From: Chlorella sorokiniana
Taxonomy: Eukaryota > Chlorophyta > Trebouxiophyceae > Chlorellales > Chlorellaceae
DNA: 64,000 nt
Assembly (NCBI GenBank): GCA_025917655.1
Contig: CP084608.1
Span: 1,612,001 to 1,676,000 of the forward strand
Direction of reading: 5' to 3'
Shown here: piece by piece, positions 48,596 to 60,467 of the stretch
Numbering within the stretch: position 1 is the first letter of the stretch
Layout of the letters: the number at the start of each line of letters is the position of its first letter
Translations under genes and position numbers: made by a program
The notes under the pieces: model-generated
Database searches by the model: none
Seen by the model: only the letters and a program-made list of their open reading frames with translations
Told to the model about the DNA's origin: nothing

Positions 48596-51317
48596 CTATC
48601 GTGCATCATGCACCGCCGCTGTCCCCCCGCTTCATCTCTTCGTACTGCTGGGCCAGCCGAACTGCCCGCCGCCGCAGCTGCACATCGCATCACGGGGGCC
48701 GCAGGTTTCAGGGTGTGAGAACCAGCGCCGGAGGTGGTGCAGTTGGGCGAAGTGGAGGCTGGAGCAGGGTGACGTGGAGGCAGGCGGATGGATCCAGTCC
48801 GCCCCCACACCCCCCACCCACCTTGTCCACTCTGTCGCGCTGGTAGTAGCCGCCCCCTTCTGCAGCCTTGATGGCCTGCAGGGTCTCCATGAGACGCGCC
48901 TTCACCTCGCGGCGGCTGCGAGGCTGCGTGGCCTTGGGAGGCGCAGCCGATGCGGAGGCCGCCGCCGCCACGTGCGATGCCACCGGCCCCGCAGCCGCTG
49001 CGGGCTGGGCACGGGCGGCAGGGGGCCTGCAGCGGGCGCGCTGCTGAGCTGGCCACTGGATGTCAGATCATTGGTGTTGGCCTCGCTGGGCTGCCCCCTG
49101 CAGCTGCTGACGCGGCTGCGCCACCTGCTCCCCAGCGGGCGGGGCACGAGGAGGCGCAGGCGATGCATCACCAGACTTCCTGGCGCTGCCGCCAAACAGC
49201 AAGTTACGCATGCGGGCGTAAAAGGGGCTGGCAGGCGGCTTGGTGCCAGCCCCGGCGTGGCTGCTCCTGCAGCCAGTGCGGGGCCAGCCGCGCTCTCCGG
49301 CTGCAAGTCTGCAGTAGCCGGGGGTCGGGTGCGGCCGAGGGAGCCGCCGCACCGCTCGCCGGCAGCGCCTCGGTCGCAACAGCAGACGGGTGGCTGGAGG
49401 CCTCCGGGTGAGGCGCAGGCGGTGATGGTCGGGTTCCTGCTGGGGGCCTGCTGCCGGCATCAGCGCCCGCCACCGCCGCTGCACCACCGCTGCCGCTGGT
49501 TGGAGCGCCCTGGGCGCCCGCGGCCTCCTTCTTCACCTCCTCCAGCTCTTGCTCCAGCTCAACGATCTGGGAGCGGACCTGCGCCACAGGCCAGCCGCAC
49601 ACTTGTGCCCTTATGGATAAGCATAGGCCGGCCACTGGCTTGTGGGGAGAACGAATAACCATTCCCCCTTAACCCCCCCCAAGGGCCTACCCGAGCGCCG
49701 CCGTCGGCCAGCCCCGCCGCCAGCGTGAGCAGGTGGCGCTTGCGCTGCAGCAGCTCCTGGATCTCGCGCATGCGTGCCCTGCCGGTCGGAAAAGGAAGGC
49801 AGGGGGAGGCGGCGGAAGCAAGGCTGAGCCTCAGCACAGGCCTCAAGGTCAATCAATCGGCCACCGCACCAAGAGAGATCGTGCCAGCATGTCAGCCAAG
49901 AGCAGGGTGCCGTGGACGGCTCACTGTGGGGAGTGCCTGGGCGCCAGGCTGGTGGCTGGCTGCGCCGACAGGGCAGGGCTGCTGGCCTTGCTGCCCGGAG
50001 GCAGCGCGGCAGCGGCCACGCCGGCGGCCGACGCGGACCCGGCGGCACCAGCACCGCCGATGTCCACCCTGGCAAACATGTCTGCCAGCTCGCTGCAACC
50101 GCTCCAACCCTGGCTGGCGGTCTTGCCAAACACGCCCCGGGGCGGCTGGCGCCCGCAGACGCGGCGCCGGTGCCGCTGCCGGCGCCGCCTGGCCTGCCAG
50201 CCGCCACTGGGCGGGTGATGGGTGGGCCGGGAGGCGCCTCCTTCTCCTTGATGGTGAACAGCAGGTCATGGTCGCTCACGCCTGCGCAGGCACAGCAGGG
50301 GAGCATCAGAGGAGCCCTGCACAGCACCGCCTTGCAGCAACATCGGACGCGACGCAGCAACGGTGGTCAACGTCCCCCACCCCCGGAAAGCAGCACCCTG
50401 CGGCAGCGAGCTACCCAGCAGGGAGCTGCGCAGAAGAGGGTGGCAGGGGGCCTGGCGGCGCACCCGCAAAGCAGTCCAGGGTGGCCAGGAAGGCGAGGTG
50501 GGCGTCCAGGGCGGGGGTGGTGCGGCGCTGGTGCGAGTGCAGCGCGTGCAGCTCCTGCTGGGTGCGGGAGGCCTCGCACTCGCCGGGGTCCAGGCGGAAC
50601 AGGTCGCGCAGGTCCTGCGGGGGCTTGCAAGGTGGGTGGGTGAGGGGGATGCGGGGCTAAGCCTTCTGGGTGGGTGGTCAAAAGAGGCGGAGGAGGGGCG
50701 GCCGCAAGCTTATGCTGAGCAGAACCAGGAAACGCAGGAGAGGGCTAAAAGATCAGTAGGAGCAAAGGCAGATCGTTCGGGAGAGGGAAGGAGCAAGGCA
50801 GGGGTGCAGGCAGGGGACATCACGAAAGAAGGCGGGCAGGCACTCAGCGCCCGCCCCGCCCGGGCGCTCGCCTGCGCGGCAAAGTAGCGCAGCTGCTCGC
50901 CCTCCTCCATGCCGGCGCGGGACAGGCCGCCCTTGAACACCTGCGGGGGCAGTGTGCAGCACAGACAAGATCGGTTCCAGTCTGCCTGGGGCTGCGTGCC
51001 GTTGTTGCGGCGCCGCCTTATGACGCAGCCACGCTTGCCTGCCGCCTGTAGATCTTCTCCTCCACCGTCCCGCAGCTGATCAAGCGGTACACCTGCACTC
51101 AATTGATGAGCGGGTCTGAGCCAGAGGTGGTGAAGGCCAGGTGACGGCACAGCCCCTGGCCCCTGCTGGCCGCGGCCGCGGCCGGGCTCACCACCACGTC
51201 CCGCCGCTGGCCGATGCGGTACGCTCTGTCCACGCTCTGGTTGTCGGTGGACGGGTTCCAGGCTGGATCCACGATCACCACGCGGTCGGCGCCCGTCAGG
51301 GTCAGCCCCAGGCCGCC

Positions 51318-51369
<52 letters not shown>

Positions 51370-54300
51370 GGGGGTACAAGGACCGGAGTCAGCAGGCAGG
51401 GAATTGCCGCCAACCCCTACGAAGAAATGTCCCTGGGCAGGCTGGCCGCACTGCCCCCCTCCCTTCCCATCAAGTGATGCCAGCTGGGCTCCCCCAAGTG
51501 TGCTGCCCCACGAGGCGCAGCAAGTGCGCTGGGAGGGGTGCCCAGGCCGCACCTGTGAGGTGAGCAGGAAGACGGGGATGGACGAGGAGCCCTGGAACTG
51601 GCGCACGCGCGCCTCACGCTCTGCGGCACAGGGAAATCAAACGGCGTGAAGGCATGCAGGGCGCACACCCGGTTGCCTCCCGTGCAGACTTGGGGCGTAC
51701 AAGAGGAGGAGGGCAACAGCAGCTGGAGTGCACGGACGAGGCAGCGGCGAGGGACCGCGGCGCGCCCACCCGCTGCACTGGCCACCGAGCCGTCGATGCG
51801 GCAGTAGCGCCACCCCTCCTCCTTGATGGCCGCCTCCAGGATGTTGAGCCTGGCACGGATGGGGTGCGTGAGTGTGTGTCGGGAGGGCGGGGGGGGCACA
51901 CAGCTTCAGAGGCGTTCCCGGAGCTGTGAGCTCCCCTGCCGCATGGGGCCTGCCACCCGCTGGACAGCGCGGCGCGGCCCTCACATGACGCGCGACTGAG
52001 AGAAGACCAGGGTGCGGTGCCCCCCCCGCCACCAGCTTCTTGAGCAGCGCCATCACAAACACCGTCTTGCAGGAGGCGGCAAAGCCTGCGCATCGGAACA
52101 CATGTGGTTGTTTTGGTGTGCTGGTGTGTTGCAGGTGTCGGCATGCGGCTGCCTGGTGTGGTATATTCTGCATGCGGCCGGCAGAGGATCGGCCGCAGCG
52201 GGCGGCATGAGGGCGGCAGCGCGGCAGCGGCGCCACATCCAGCCCAGCCAGCCCAGCCCGCCCACCTGTGGTGTGGATCTCGTCCAGCAGCTTCTGCTCC
52301 AGGTCTGCCGAGGCCCACAGGTCCCACTCGTCGCCGCCTGCCGGTGGTGCGGGGGCGGCAGCGGGCGGAGCGACCGCCGCTGGCTTTGCCCGCCGGCGCC
52401 GGTGCCCGCTGCGCTCCCCGCCGCTCTCGTCGGAGCAGTCCTCGCTGGCTGCGTGCAGCAAACGAGGGCCAAGGCGGTAACGTCACCACATAGCAACCAG
52501 GCTGTACTTTGCACCACTGGCCTCACCCTTCTGTACAACAGCAACCCAGCCGGTGACCAGACGGGTGCCCACCTGTCTCCCACTCGCCCTCCTCGCTGTC
52601 CTCAATCTCCTCCTCGCTGCTCCCCAGCCCCTCGCCGCCCCTGCGCGCCGCCGCTGCCGCCGCCGCGCCCGGTTCACACCCGACACGATGCCGTGCGCGG
52701 CCCGATCTGACAGCAGCGCTGGGTGGTCGCACACCTGGGGGGCGCCAAGGGGAAGTGCTGAAACACAGGCACGAGATGAAAAATATGCTGGCTGCCTCGT
52801 GGACTCTGCACGGCTACAGCCGCAGCCCTGCCGCTCCCACCTTCTTCAACACGGTGATGGCTGCCAGCGCCGAGGCTGTCTGGTTGAACACCTTCTTCAC
52901 GGCATCTGGGGCCAAGGCAGGGAGGGCAATGGGCCTTAGCTGGTTGCGGGGAGCGTGCGCCGGGCGGCAGTGGGCCCCATGCACAAACCCACTCACCAGA
53001 ATTCAAGAAGGCTTGGTAGACGCGGCGCTGCATGGGCTTCAGCTTCAGCCACACAATCAGGTCGTTCTTGTGCGGCATGGTGCTGGGCCGCGTGGCGCCG
53101 CCCGAGCCAGCAGCGGCTGGCGGGGCACCGCCCAGCTCGGCACCGCCCGCCTGGGCCGCGCCGGCGTCGCCGTCCGCGGGCTTGAACACCTCCTTCTTCT
53201 CGCGGCGCAGCATGTAGGGCGCGATCTGCTGGCGCAGGCGCGCCGCCGCCACCGCGCCCCGCTCCCGCTCGTACTCTGTGGCGTGCTTGTCGCTGCCCAC
53301 GGTGACCACCTGCTCGTAAGTGTCCCTGCACCGACCAGCATGCAGGGCGCAGAGCGACACAGGTCGGACGCCCTGCCCTTGCCCGGGAGTGCGTCGACAG
53401 GTGTGGCATGGCGTGTCAGCTGGAGGGCTGGTTGTTAACAAGCGTCCAGTCTGCGCTGCACGTGCCTGAAGTCGGCGGCGCCGCCAAGAACGTCGGGTGC
53501 ACAGAAGTTGAGCAGGCTCCACAGCTCCATCAGGTTGTTCTGGATTGGGAAAGGGGGCAATCGGATGGGGTTTTTGGAGAGAGGGGTGTAGGAAGCGTGG
53601 AGAGCAGCACAGGGTGCATGGCCAAGCACTGGTGCAGCAGCTTTCCAGCGCGGCGGCATGCTGCGCAGCCGGCGCCCGGCGCCGCCGCCACCTGGATGGG
53701 CGTGCCGGAGATGATGACCCGCAGGGCCACCGGCAGGGAGTCGAGCGCCTTGCGCAGCTGCATGCGCGGGTTCTTCAGCTTGTGGCCCTCGTCTGCACAG
53801 CAGAGCGTGGCCGGCTAACAAAAGGCACACACCCCAGATGAGCCGCCGCTCCGCCAGCACCGGCCAGGCTGCGTCCACTTTGCAGGGCGGCAGCTGCCGA
53901 CGCAGCCCCATCAAGCCGCCACACACCGCCTCCTGCACTTGCCGCCGCCTCCACCTCCCCCCCCCCCGCCACCCACCGCAGATCATGACGTCCCACAGCG
54001 GCCCCTCATCCGGGTCATGCCCGCGGTGCGCCGCCAGCAGCTCCGCGTTGTGCAGCACCATACCGTAAGTGGTGAGCAGCACGCCGCGCCGCCGCACCAC
54101 GCCCTGCAGCGCCGCCTCCCTGCACGCAGACAGAGGCAGCGATAGGCTGGGAGGTCCGCACGTGGCAGCACCCGTGGCAGCGACCGGCTGGCCGTGCGGC
54201 AAAGGCAACAGCCCAGCAGCGGAGCCGGGCGCCGCGGGCACCTCTCGTTGGCGGTGCCGCCGTACTCGTGGCAGCGTCCCTGCAGGCCGCACACGCCCAG

Positions 54301-55490
54301 CTCCTTGCGCCACTGCGCCAGCAGGGTCTTGGGGGCCACCACCACTGCCCGCTGGATCAGCCGGCTCTCAATCAGGCCCGACAGGAACGCGGCGCACTGG
54401 ATGGTCTTGCCTGCAGGCAGCTTGTGCAGGAAGGGACGTCGCAGCCAACCAGCAGTGCCAGGCAGTGCTCGAACGGCATGGCCGAAGGCTCAAAGCGAGT
54501 AGCCGCGGGTGCGAGCATCCCCGCTCCTTCCCCAGGCAGCTGGGTGCGCCAGCAGGAGGCACCCGCCCACCCACCCACCCACCCAGGCCCATGTCATCGG
54601 CTAGGATGCCACCGCGGTTGAGGCGGTACAGGCTCCACAGCCAGCGCACGCCCTCCACCTGATGAGGGTACAGCATGGTGGAGGCGCGGGCGCTGAACAA
54701 GCACAGGGGGAGAAAGGGACAAGTTGAGCGGGGGCATGCGAAGTCAAGGGATGCAAGAATGTATGAAACAAGAAAATATGTGCATGGAGAAAACATAAAA
54801 GCGAGGGACGCATGAAGTCCCAGCTGCACTTGCTGCACTTGAGGGGGAGTGGGCAGGACAGCCAGGAACAGCCACCGCAGGGCAGCACTCGCCGGGAAGC
54901 CCCCGCTCACTTGAGCCGGAACTCGCCCTTGCCGCCAAGCACCAAACAGTCCGTGGCCGCATCTTCTGCACCGTGCTCGACGTGGCTGCCGAGAGCCTGT
55001 ACTGTGTGTTCCGAGCGTGATAGATCCAGCCGCGCCCGGAGAGCAGCGACGTCAGCGGCAGCGGCACCACGTGCGCTGCTGCTGCCACTGCCGCCAGAGC
55101 TGGGCTTCGCCTTGATACTCAGCCCCCCAGTTGGGATGCAATGTCGTCAAAGCTTTCGCTGCCTGGGCTGGCAGCAAGGGTTTGCGGTGGCTCTTGCTGG
55201 CCAGCAGCCGGCAGCGGAACGGCGCCCGCTTTGCGGAGGCGGTTCAGCTTGCTGCCGCCTGTTGTCGGCGCCCTGCCGGTCCCATCTCGCGGGGCTTGGT
55301 TCTCTTCTTCGCTGCTGTCTTCCAGCACCATCACAGGTTTGCTGGGCGCAGTCACGAAAGTCTCTTCTTCCGAGTCGGAGTCTTCCAGGTCGCGAAATGC
55401 AGCACCAGCATTCTTCTTTTGCAACCGCTTTGCAGCAATGTGACCCAGCAGAGCCTGGCGATCCTGCTTGTTCAGCCCTGCTCGTCTCAT
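48596..55490 (-). CDS. ERCC6L: ERCC6L/PICH-type SNF2 DNA translocase
   Basis: SNF2-family ATPase; PICH/ERCC6L acts on DNA bridges in mitosis. A Met at 55490 ([17 protein letters not shown]) opens an acidic N-terminus ([11 protein letters not shown]); a Met at 55646 in the same frame is an alternative. Helicase blocks: [20 protein letters not shown] and [11 protein letters not shown] (about 54675-54590), [20 protein letters not shown] (about 54345), [20 protein letters not shown], the DEGH box with [17 protein letters not shown] (about 53790-53730), [63 protein letters not shown] (about 51845), [36 protein letters not shown] and [20 protein letters not shown]. After the helicase come [20 protein letters not shown] and [15 protein letters not shown], which are ERCC6L-like. 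C-terminal coiled coils include [20 protein letters not shown] and [16 protein letters not shown]. The literal stop is at 48596-48598; one more G would end it about nine bases earlier. Confidence 0.88.
51322..51367. repeat. TG dinucleotide repeat forming an ERCC6L-type splice acceptor
   Basis: 46 bases of pure TG on the plus strand, hence CA on the coding strand. It runs directly into the acceptor CAG (51323-51321), with the exon resuming at 51320 ([11 protein letters not shown]). Confidence 0.9.
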
Positions 55491-55989
55491 TTTGCTGTCC
55501 GCGGCTGTCGTGGGTGTCAGGGACGCACTGGCATTGTCCCAATCAGGATACAGTCCGAAAAATTGCAGGAAGGATAAATCTGGGAGCGGAGCCCGTGCGT
55601 TTATCAAGCCGCAAAACTGCGGTACTTGTCGACAGGTACAGCCCAAGCAGTGTCGTCCTGAACTGATCGGAACGTCGCATGCACGCGTGCATCGTGAGAG
55701 ACCATGTCTGGCACTCTATGATGTGAGGAGCGCCGCAATGAATGCTCCGCCGCCGCACTCCGCACGCGGGATTGTCACATTGTCCGCCAAATTGATGACA
55801 TTGCAAGGAGAAGCAGCGAAAGGCAACCCATCGCTGCTCAGCACACCGGCCTCCACGCACCCCGTCACTGCTGGCGCTGTGCGCTCCGCCTGGAGCCCTT
55901 GGGTTGTGCAACCGTAAGCATTGATATACGACAATCACGCCTGGCCTAGTCAGATGGGTACTACATCAGGCTCTCACGGTCCTGGCATG
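55491..55989. promoter_or_regulatory. Shared upstream region of ERCC6L-type gene and NELF-C/D
   Basis: About 340-500 bases between divergent starts, depending on which ERCC6L Met is used. No recognised element. Confidence 0.45.
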
Positions 55990-57718
55990 GATGCCGAGGC
56001 AGAAGAGCCCGGGCACAGCGGCAGCAGCGGCGCGGCTGGCGGCGGTGCACGCCCGCAGGAGCGGGGCAGCAGGATGGCGTCGGCTCGCCAAGGAGCAGGC
56101 AGCAGGTGGACGATGACGCCCTGCTGGAAGATGGCTCAGGAGGCAGCGCAGGGGCCGGCGGCGGCTGGGACGCGCACTCCCCTGCAGATGGCGGCATGTT
56201 GGCTGCTGACACGGGGCAGCAGCAGCAGCAGCAGCAGCAGGGGCTGGAACCGGGCGACGACGGGGGCGGCTGGGCAGAGGAGGGGGCGGGTGCTGGCGCC
56301 GCGGCGCAGGAGCAGCTGGATGCAGAGGCCATGGAGGAGGATGCGGAGCGGGCTGGCTCGCCACTCGAGGTCGCCCAGCAGCCGCAGCAACAGCTGGACG
56401 AGCGGCGGGAGCAGCGGGCGGACAGCCCGGCGGCAGAGGGGGCCCAGGCGGCAGCCGGCGACGGCGCCGCCCGCGGAGGCCGCCGCGGAGGCGGCGGCCC
56501 TGGAGGCCCAGCGGCGGCTGAACGAGCTGGAGGCTGTGCTGCGGCAGGCGGACGCGGTGATGGAGCCGGGCATCATGGACCGCCTGCGGGAGTATGTGCT
56601 GGCCAATGGGCACCCCCGCGCCGCCGTGGAGTACCTCACCGACAGCTACCTGGGTGGGGCGGGGAGGAAAGGATGGGGCGCCGCCGCAGCTGGCCTGGCC
56701 TCGGGTTGGGCAGCCGGCTGCCAGCAAGCTTAGCACAGGCAGGCGGGGTGGTTCCAGCCCGGCACGCCCCGCAGGGCAGGCCTGCCGCTGAGGTGGGGGT
56801 TATGCTGCGGCTGCGGCCCATGCTGTGTGTGAGCGTCGGCGCCGCCGGTGGCACACCCCCTGCAGGATACGCCCAGATGGCCAGCCTGGTGTGCCGCTGG
56901 CTGGAGATGACAGACGGCGGCGCCGATCCGAGCGCCGGCGGCGACCCCCTCCGCGACAGCCGACGCAGCGGGCGGCGGCGCGGACTCCGAGGCCGCGGCG
57001 GGCGCCAGGCTGGACGAGGCTTTCTACCTGCGCCAGCTGGCGGCTGAGCGCTTTGACCCCCAGCACTTTGCCACCGTGTTCACCTCGGGTGGCAGCGGCG
57101 CCCGCAGTGGCTCAACGGCCTCATCGCCACGCCAGGTGCGCCGCGGTCCCGCGCACGGTGGCCCGGCTTGCCCCCGGCCCCCATCCCCAGCGCCCCACCT
57201 GCGGTTGTCCAGGGCTGTCCCGGCCCCGTGCTGTGCATTGCAGAGGGTCGCTCTTTAGTGTACCGCCTGGCCGGGCGGTACAAGAACTCCCTGCTCCTCA
57301 ACTTTGCCATCCACAAGATCCTGATGCAGCCCGGCAGGGAGAAGGAGGTGCGGCGGCAGACGGCGCACGCTGCCCAGCCTGCACTCCCTCCCCCTACGGG
57401 CAACCAGCACCGCGGCGCTGCCACCTTCCCCCGGCAACCCGGCACTGCCCTCACGCCTGAACCATGCTGCCCTCCCGATTGCCGACCGTGCTGCCCCCTG
57501 CCCACTGCAGGTGGCTGCCGTGGGTGGCAGCCTGGCGGGCTACTTTGGGGTGTTCCACCGCCTCATGGCCGCCAAGCTGGGGGAGGTGGCGGCGGCAGCC
57601 GACGAAGCAGCGCTGGTTGAGCTGGCACGCGTCCTGAAGGAGGACGTGTGCGCCAGCCAGCACACCTACGTGCACGCGCAGCAGGTGGGGCTCTGTGTGT
57701 GCGTGATGGTGGTGGTTT

Positions 57719-57758
<40 letters not shown>

Positions 57759-60170
57759 TGGGGGGCCGTGCGCGTACACGCGCGATAGGTGCTGTGCTTG
57801 CATGCAGCCTGGCCGGGAGGGCGCGTGGGGCAGCCTGCGCCTGCAAGAAGATTCCTGGGCTGCTGTAGTTCAGTCGGCAGCTCTGCCCTACCGGCTGCCG
57901 CCCTACCAGAACCCAGCCGATGACCAGCCCTGCACGCTCCCTGCCCCCTATACCTCCACCTCTGCCCCCTGCCCAGGTGCTGTTTGAGCTGGCCAAGCAC
58001 CCGCGGGGGCGCGCTTCCGCCGCCTGTCCCAGGAGCTGGAGGAGCACGCGGCGGCGCTGCACGGCCCCGTGGTCTGGAAGATGCGGCAGTGGTTTGCGGA
58101 GCCGGGTGCGGCGCCGCCGTGCCAGCTGCCGGCCTCCCAGCGCTGCCGCCCTCCGCTTGCGCACTGCTTCTCCTCATTGTCACAGGAGCAGCACAACCAT
58201 GGCCCGCCCACGCACCCATTTACACATATGCCCCGCGCGCACGCCCCCGCCCCCCCCCCCACCACACACACACAGGCCAGCCTGAGCCCGTGTACCAGGT
58301 GGCGGCGCTGCTCTCCGACATCCTGGCGTCCTCGGTGTCGGGGTGCCGCCGGCCAGCGAGATGGGCAAGCTGTTCCGCCTGTACTGGCCGCAGGAGGAGG
58401 TGCGTTGTGCCGTCGCGGTGTGTGCTGGGCTGCCTGCTGGGCTGCGTGCAGCGCCCCAGCTGGGCATGCCTGGCGCTGCTGTACCCCAGCCGTGCCCAAC
58501 GCCTCCCCCAGCCTCACAACCCTGCCCTGGAGTTGGAGCATGCACGAGCTGCCGGGGCCTTTGGTGCTGTATGTCTCAATGCTGCCGTCCTCCACGCCGC
58601 CGCTTGTCGGTGCCCGCCGCAGGGCCAGGCGCCGCCCCCATCTCGCTGCTGCGCCACCCGCGGGTGCTGGAGGTGCTGCTGCACGGCCTGTTCAGCCCCG
58701 GGCGCCAGCTGCCACCCGAGGCGCAGGCAGCCTACTCCGGGCTGCTGGCGCTGGCCGCCGCCGCGGACGACCGCAGGGGCGACGACCCCTCCGGCGGCGG
58801 CGGCGGCGGCGGCCTGGACCTGTCTGCCGTGGGCGCCACCCGCGCCGCGGTGGAGGAGGCCGCTGAGCTGGCGCAGCGCGTGATGCAGGACCAGCGCAGC
58901 AGCGGGGAGGACATGGAGCGGGCGGCGGCGGTGCTGGAGTACCCCTGCTGCGCTGCGGGTGCGCTGCTGCCTACGCTGACGCTGCGTGCTGCATGCTGCG
59001 ACCCATCAGCAGCGACCCATCAGCAGCATGGGCCAGGCGGGGGCGGCCTGGCATGACCTTTTGTATGTCTGCGGCTGGCCTGGTTTTCTTGGGCCCATCC
59101 TGGCCCCCAGCGAGCACTCCGCTGCTCGCACGCCGCCCACCCGGCTCGCCCACCTCTGCTGCGCCTGCCCGGCCCCGACTGCCTCCCCTTCTCTGCGCTG
59201 TGCCCCACGCTGCGCCCGCTGCAGGCCTGCTGCACGCGCTGCGCGCCCAGCTCACCCGCCCGGAGTACTGGCAGACGGCGTACCACCTGCTCAAGGCGCC
59301 GCCCTTCCTGGCGCTGCTGGCGCTGCTGGTGCCGCGCCAGCCGGCGCTGCACGAGCCGCTGCTGCGCCTGCTGGGCGACGCGCTGACCGCGCTGGGCAAC
59401 GCCAACCACGACATGGCCAAGGGCTTCCTGTCGGTGGCGGTGCAGGCAAGCCAATAAAGAGGGCGTCGACCATGCCCTGCGCGGCCCACCCCGGCAGGTT
59501 TTAATGCTTCTCCGAGGGCCGCCCCTGCTGACCGTCATACGGCGGCAGGCGGTGCAGCTGCCGGCGCAGCCGCCGCTGGCTGCTTATGGCCTTGAACTCC
59601 CTCCCCTTCCGTTGGCGCCCACCCTTCAACTCCCTTGCCCCCCACACTTGCCCCCCCCACCCCCCACCCCGTATGCCACAGCTGGTGTCGGCGGGGCGCG
59701 TGTGCGAGGTGCTGCGCTGGGCGGAGGAGTGGAAGCAGCGCGCCGACCCCTCCCTCGTGCGCCACCTCGTGTTTGGCATACTGGAGGTGGCGGCGCCGCC
59801 CTACTCGCCAGAGTTCGCCGGCAGCATGCTGAGGTGCGTGGGTGGGAGGGAAGGCGGGCGTTGGCAGACTGCTGTGCGTGCGGCTTGTGCCCAGGAAAGG
59901 GCAGGCCTGGCCGCCTTGCCAAGGTAGGCCCCGCTTCTGACCGGACCCGTCCGTCAAGGTCTGTGTGCCAGCTCACGCCCCGCCCACTGCAGGATCATGA
60001 TGGCGGCGGGAATACGGCGACAGCGCCTGTCGGCGCGCGACTGGGGGCTGAAGGCGCTGCTGGACGAGTTTGCGGCGGCGGCAGCGGCGGTGCAGTTCAA
60101 GCCGCCGCTGAGCGCCCGTGAGGCGCACTTCCTTCAAGACATCTCCACAGACCGGCCGCCTGGCTACTGA
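55990..60170 (+). CDS. NELFCD: NELF-C/D (TH1), negative elongation factor subunit
   Basis: Subunit of the complex that pauses RNA polymerase II near promoters. The N-terminus is acidic, with a Gln run from CAG repeats (56217-56240). The start could be Met 55990 or Met 56106, which are in different frames. The conserved part runs DAVMEPGIMDRLREYVLANG and HPRAAVEYLTDSYLG (about 56555-56655), YAQMASLVCRWLEMTDGG, DPQHFATVFTSGG, LVYRLAGRYKNSLLLNFAIH (about 57255), VGGSLAGYFGVFHRLMAAKL, EDVCASQHTYVHAQQ (about 57640-57684), LFELAKHPRG, EPVYQVAALLSDILAS, ISLLRHPRVLEVLLHGLFSP (about 58640-58700), LTRPEYWQTAYHLLKAPPFL (about 59250), a helical region, and SLVRHLVFGILEVAAPPYSP (about 59750-59812). The stop is at 60168-60170. 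The order and spacing follow animal TH1 from end to end, including the final IAPPYTSDF-like block. Confidence 0.85.
56217..56240 (+). repeat. CAG repeat encoding poly-Gln in the NELF-C/D N-terminus
   Basis: Eight consecutive CAG/AGC units in coding sequence; in the frame from Met 56106 they encode Gln. Confidence 0.85.
57721..57754 (+). repeat. TG dinucleotide repeat in a NELF-C/D intron
   Basis: Seventeen TG units about 35 bases after the donor at 57685. Confidence 0.9.
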
Positions 60171-60467
60171 CGCTGCTCTTTCTTGCGTTGGGCTGCCGGG
60201 CTGTTGGAACGCCATGCCCCGCCCGCGAGACTGGCATCCACGCTGTGCATGCACGCCTCTGCCCCTGCCTCCCTCCTGCCCACCCTCCTCTGGCCTGCCA
60301 CTGTGCGCCATCCTGCCCGCCACCCTCTGGCTGCGGTTTCGAGTGTCAAACAACAAGCTGGGCAAAGGACTAACAAAAGACGCGCATGGACGAAGGGGGC
60401 GCGGGCTCACGCGCAGCGTCGACTCCGTGCGCGCGCTGCCTCAGCAGGGCTGGCTGTGGCCGGGGCT
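60171..60467. other. Convergent 3' region of NELF-C/D and NDUFA13
   Basis: 297 bases between convergent stops. No other feature seen. Confidence 0.5.
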
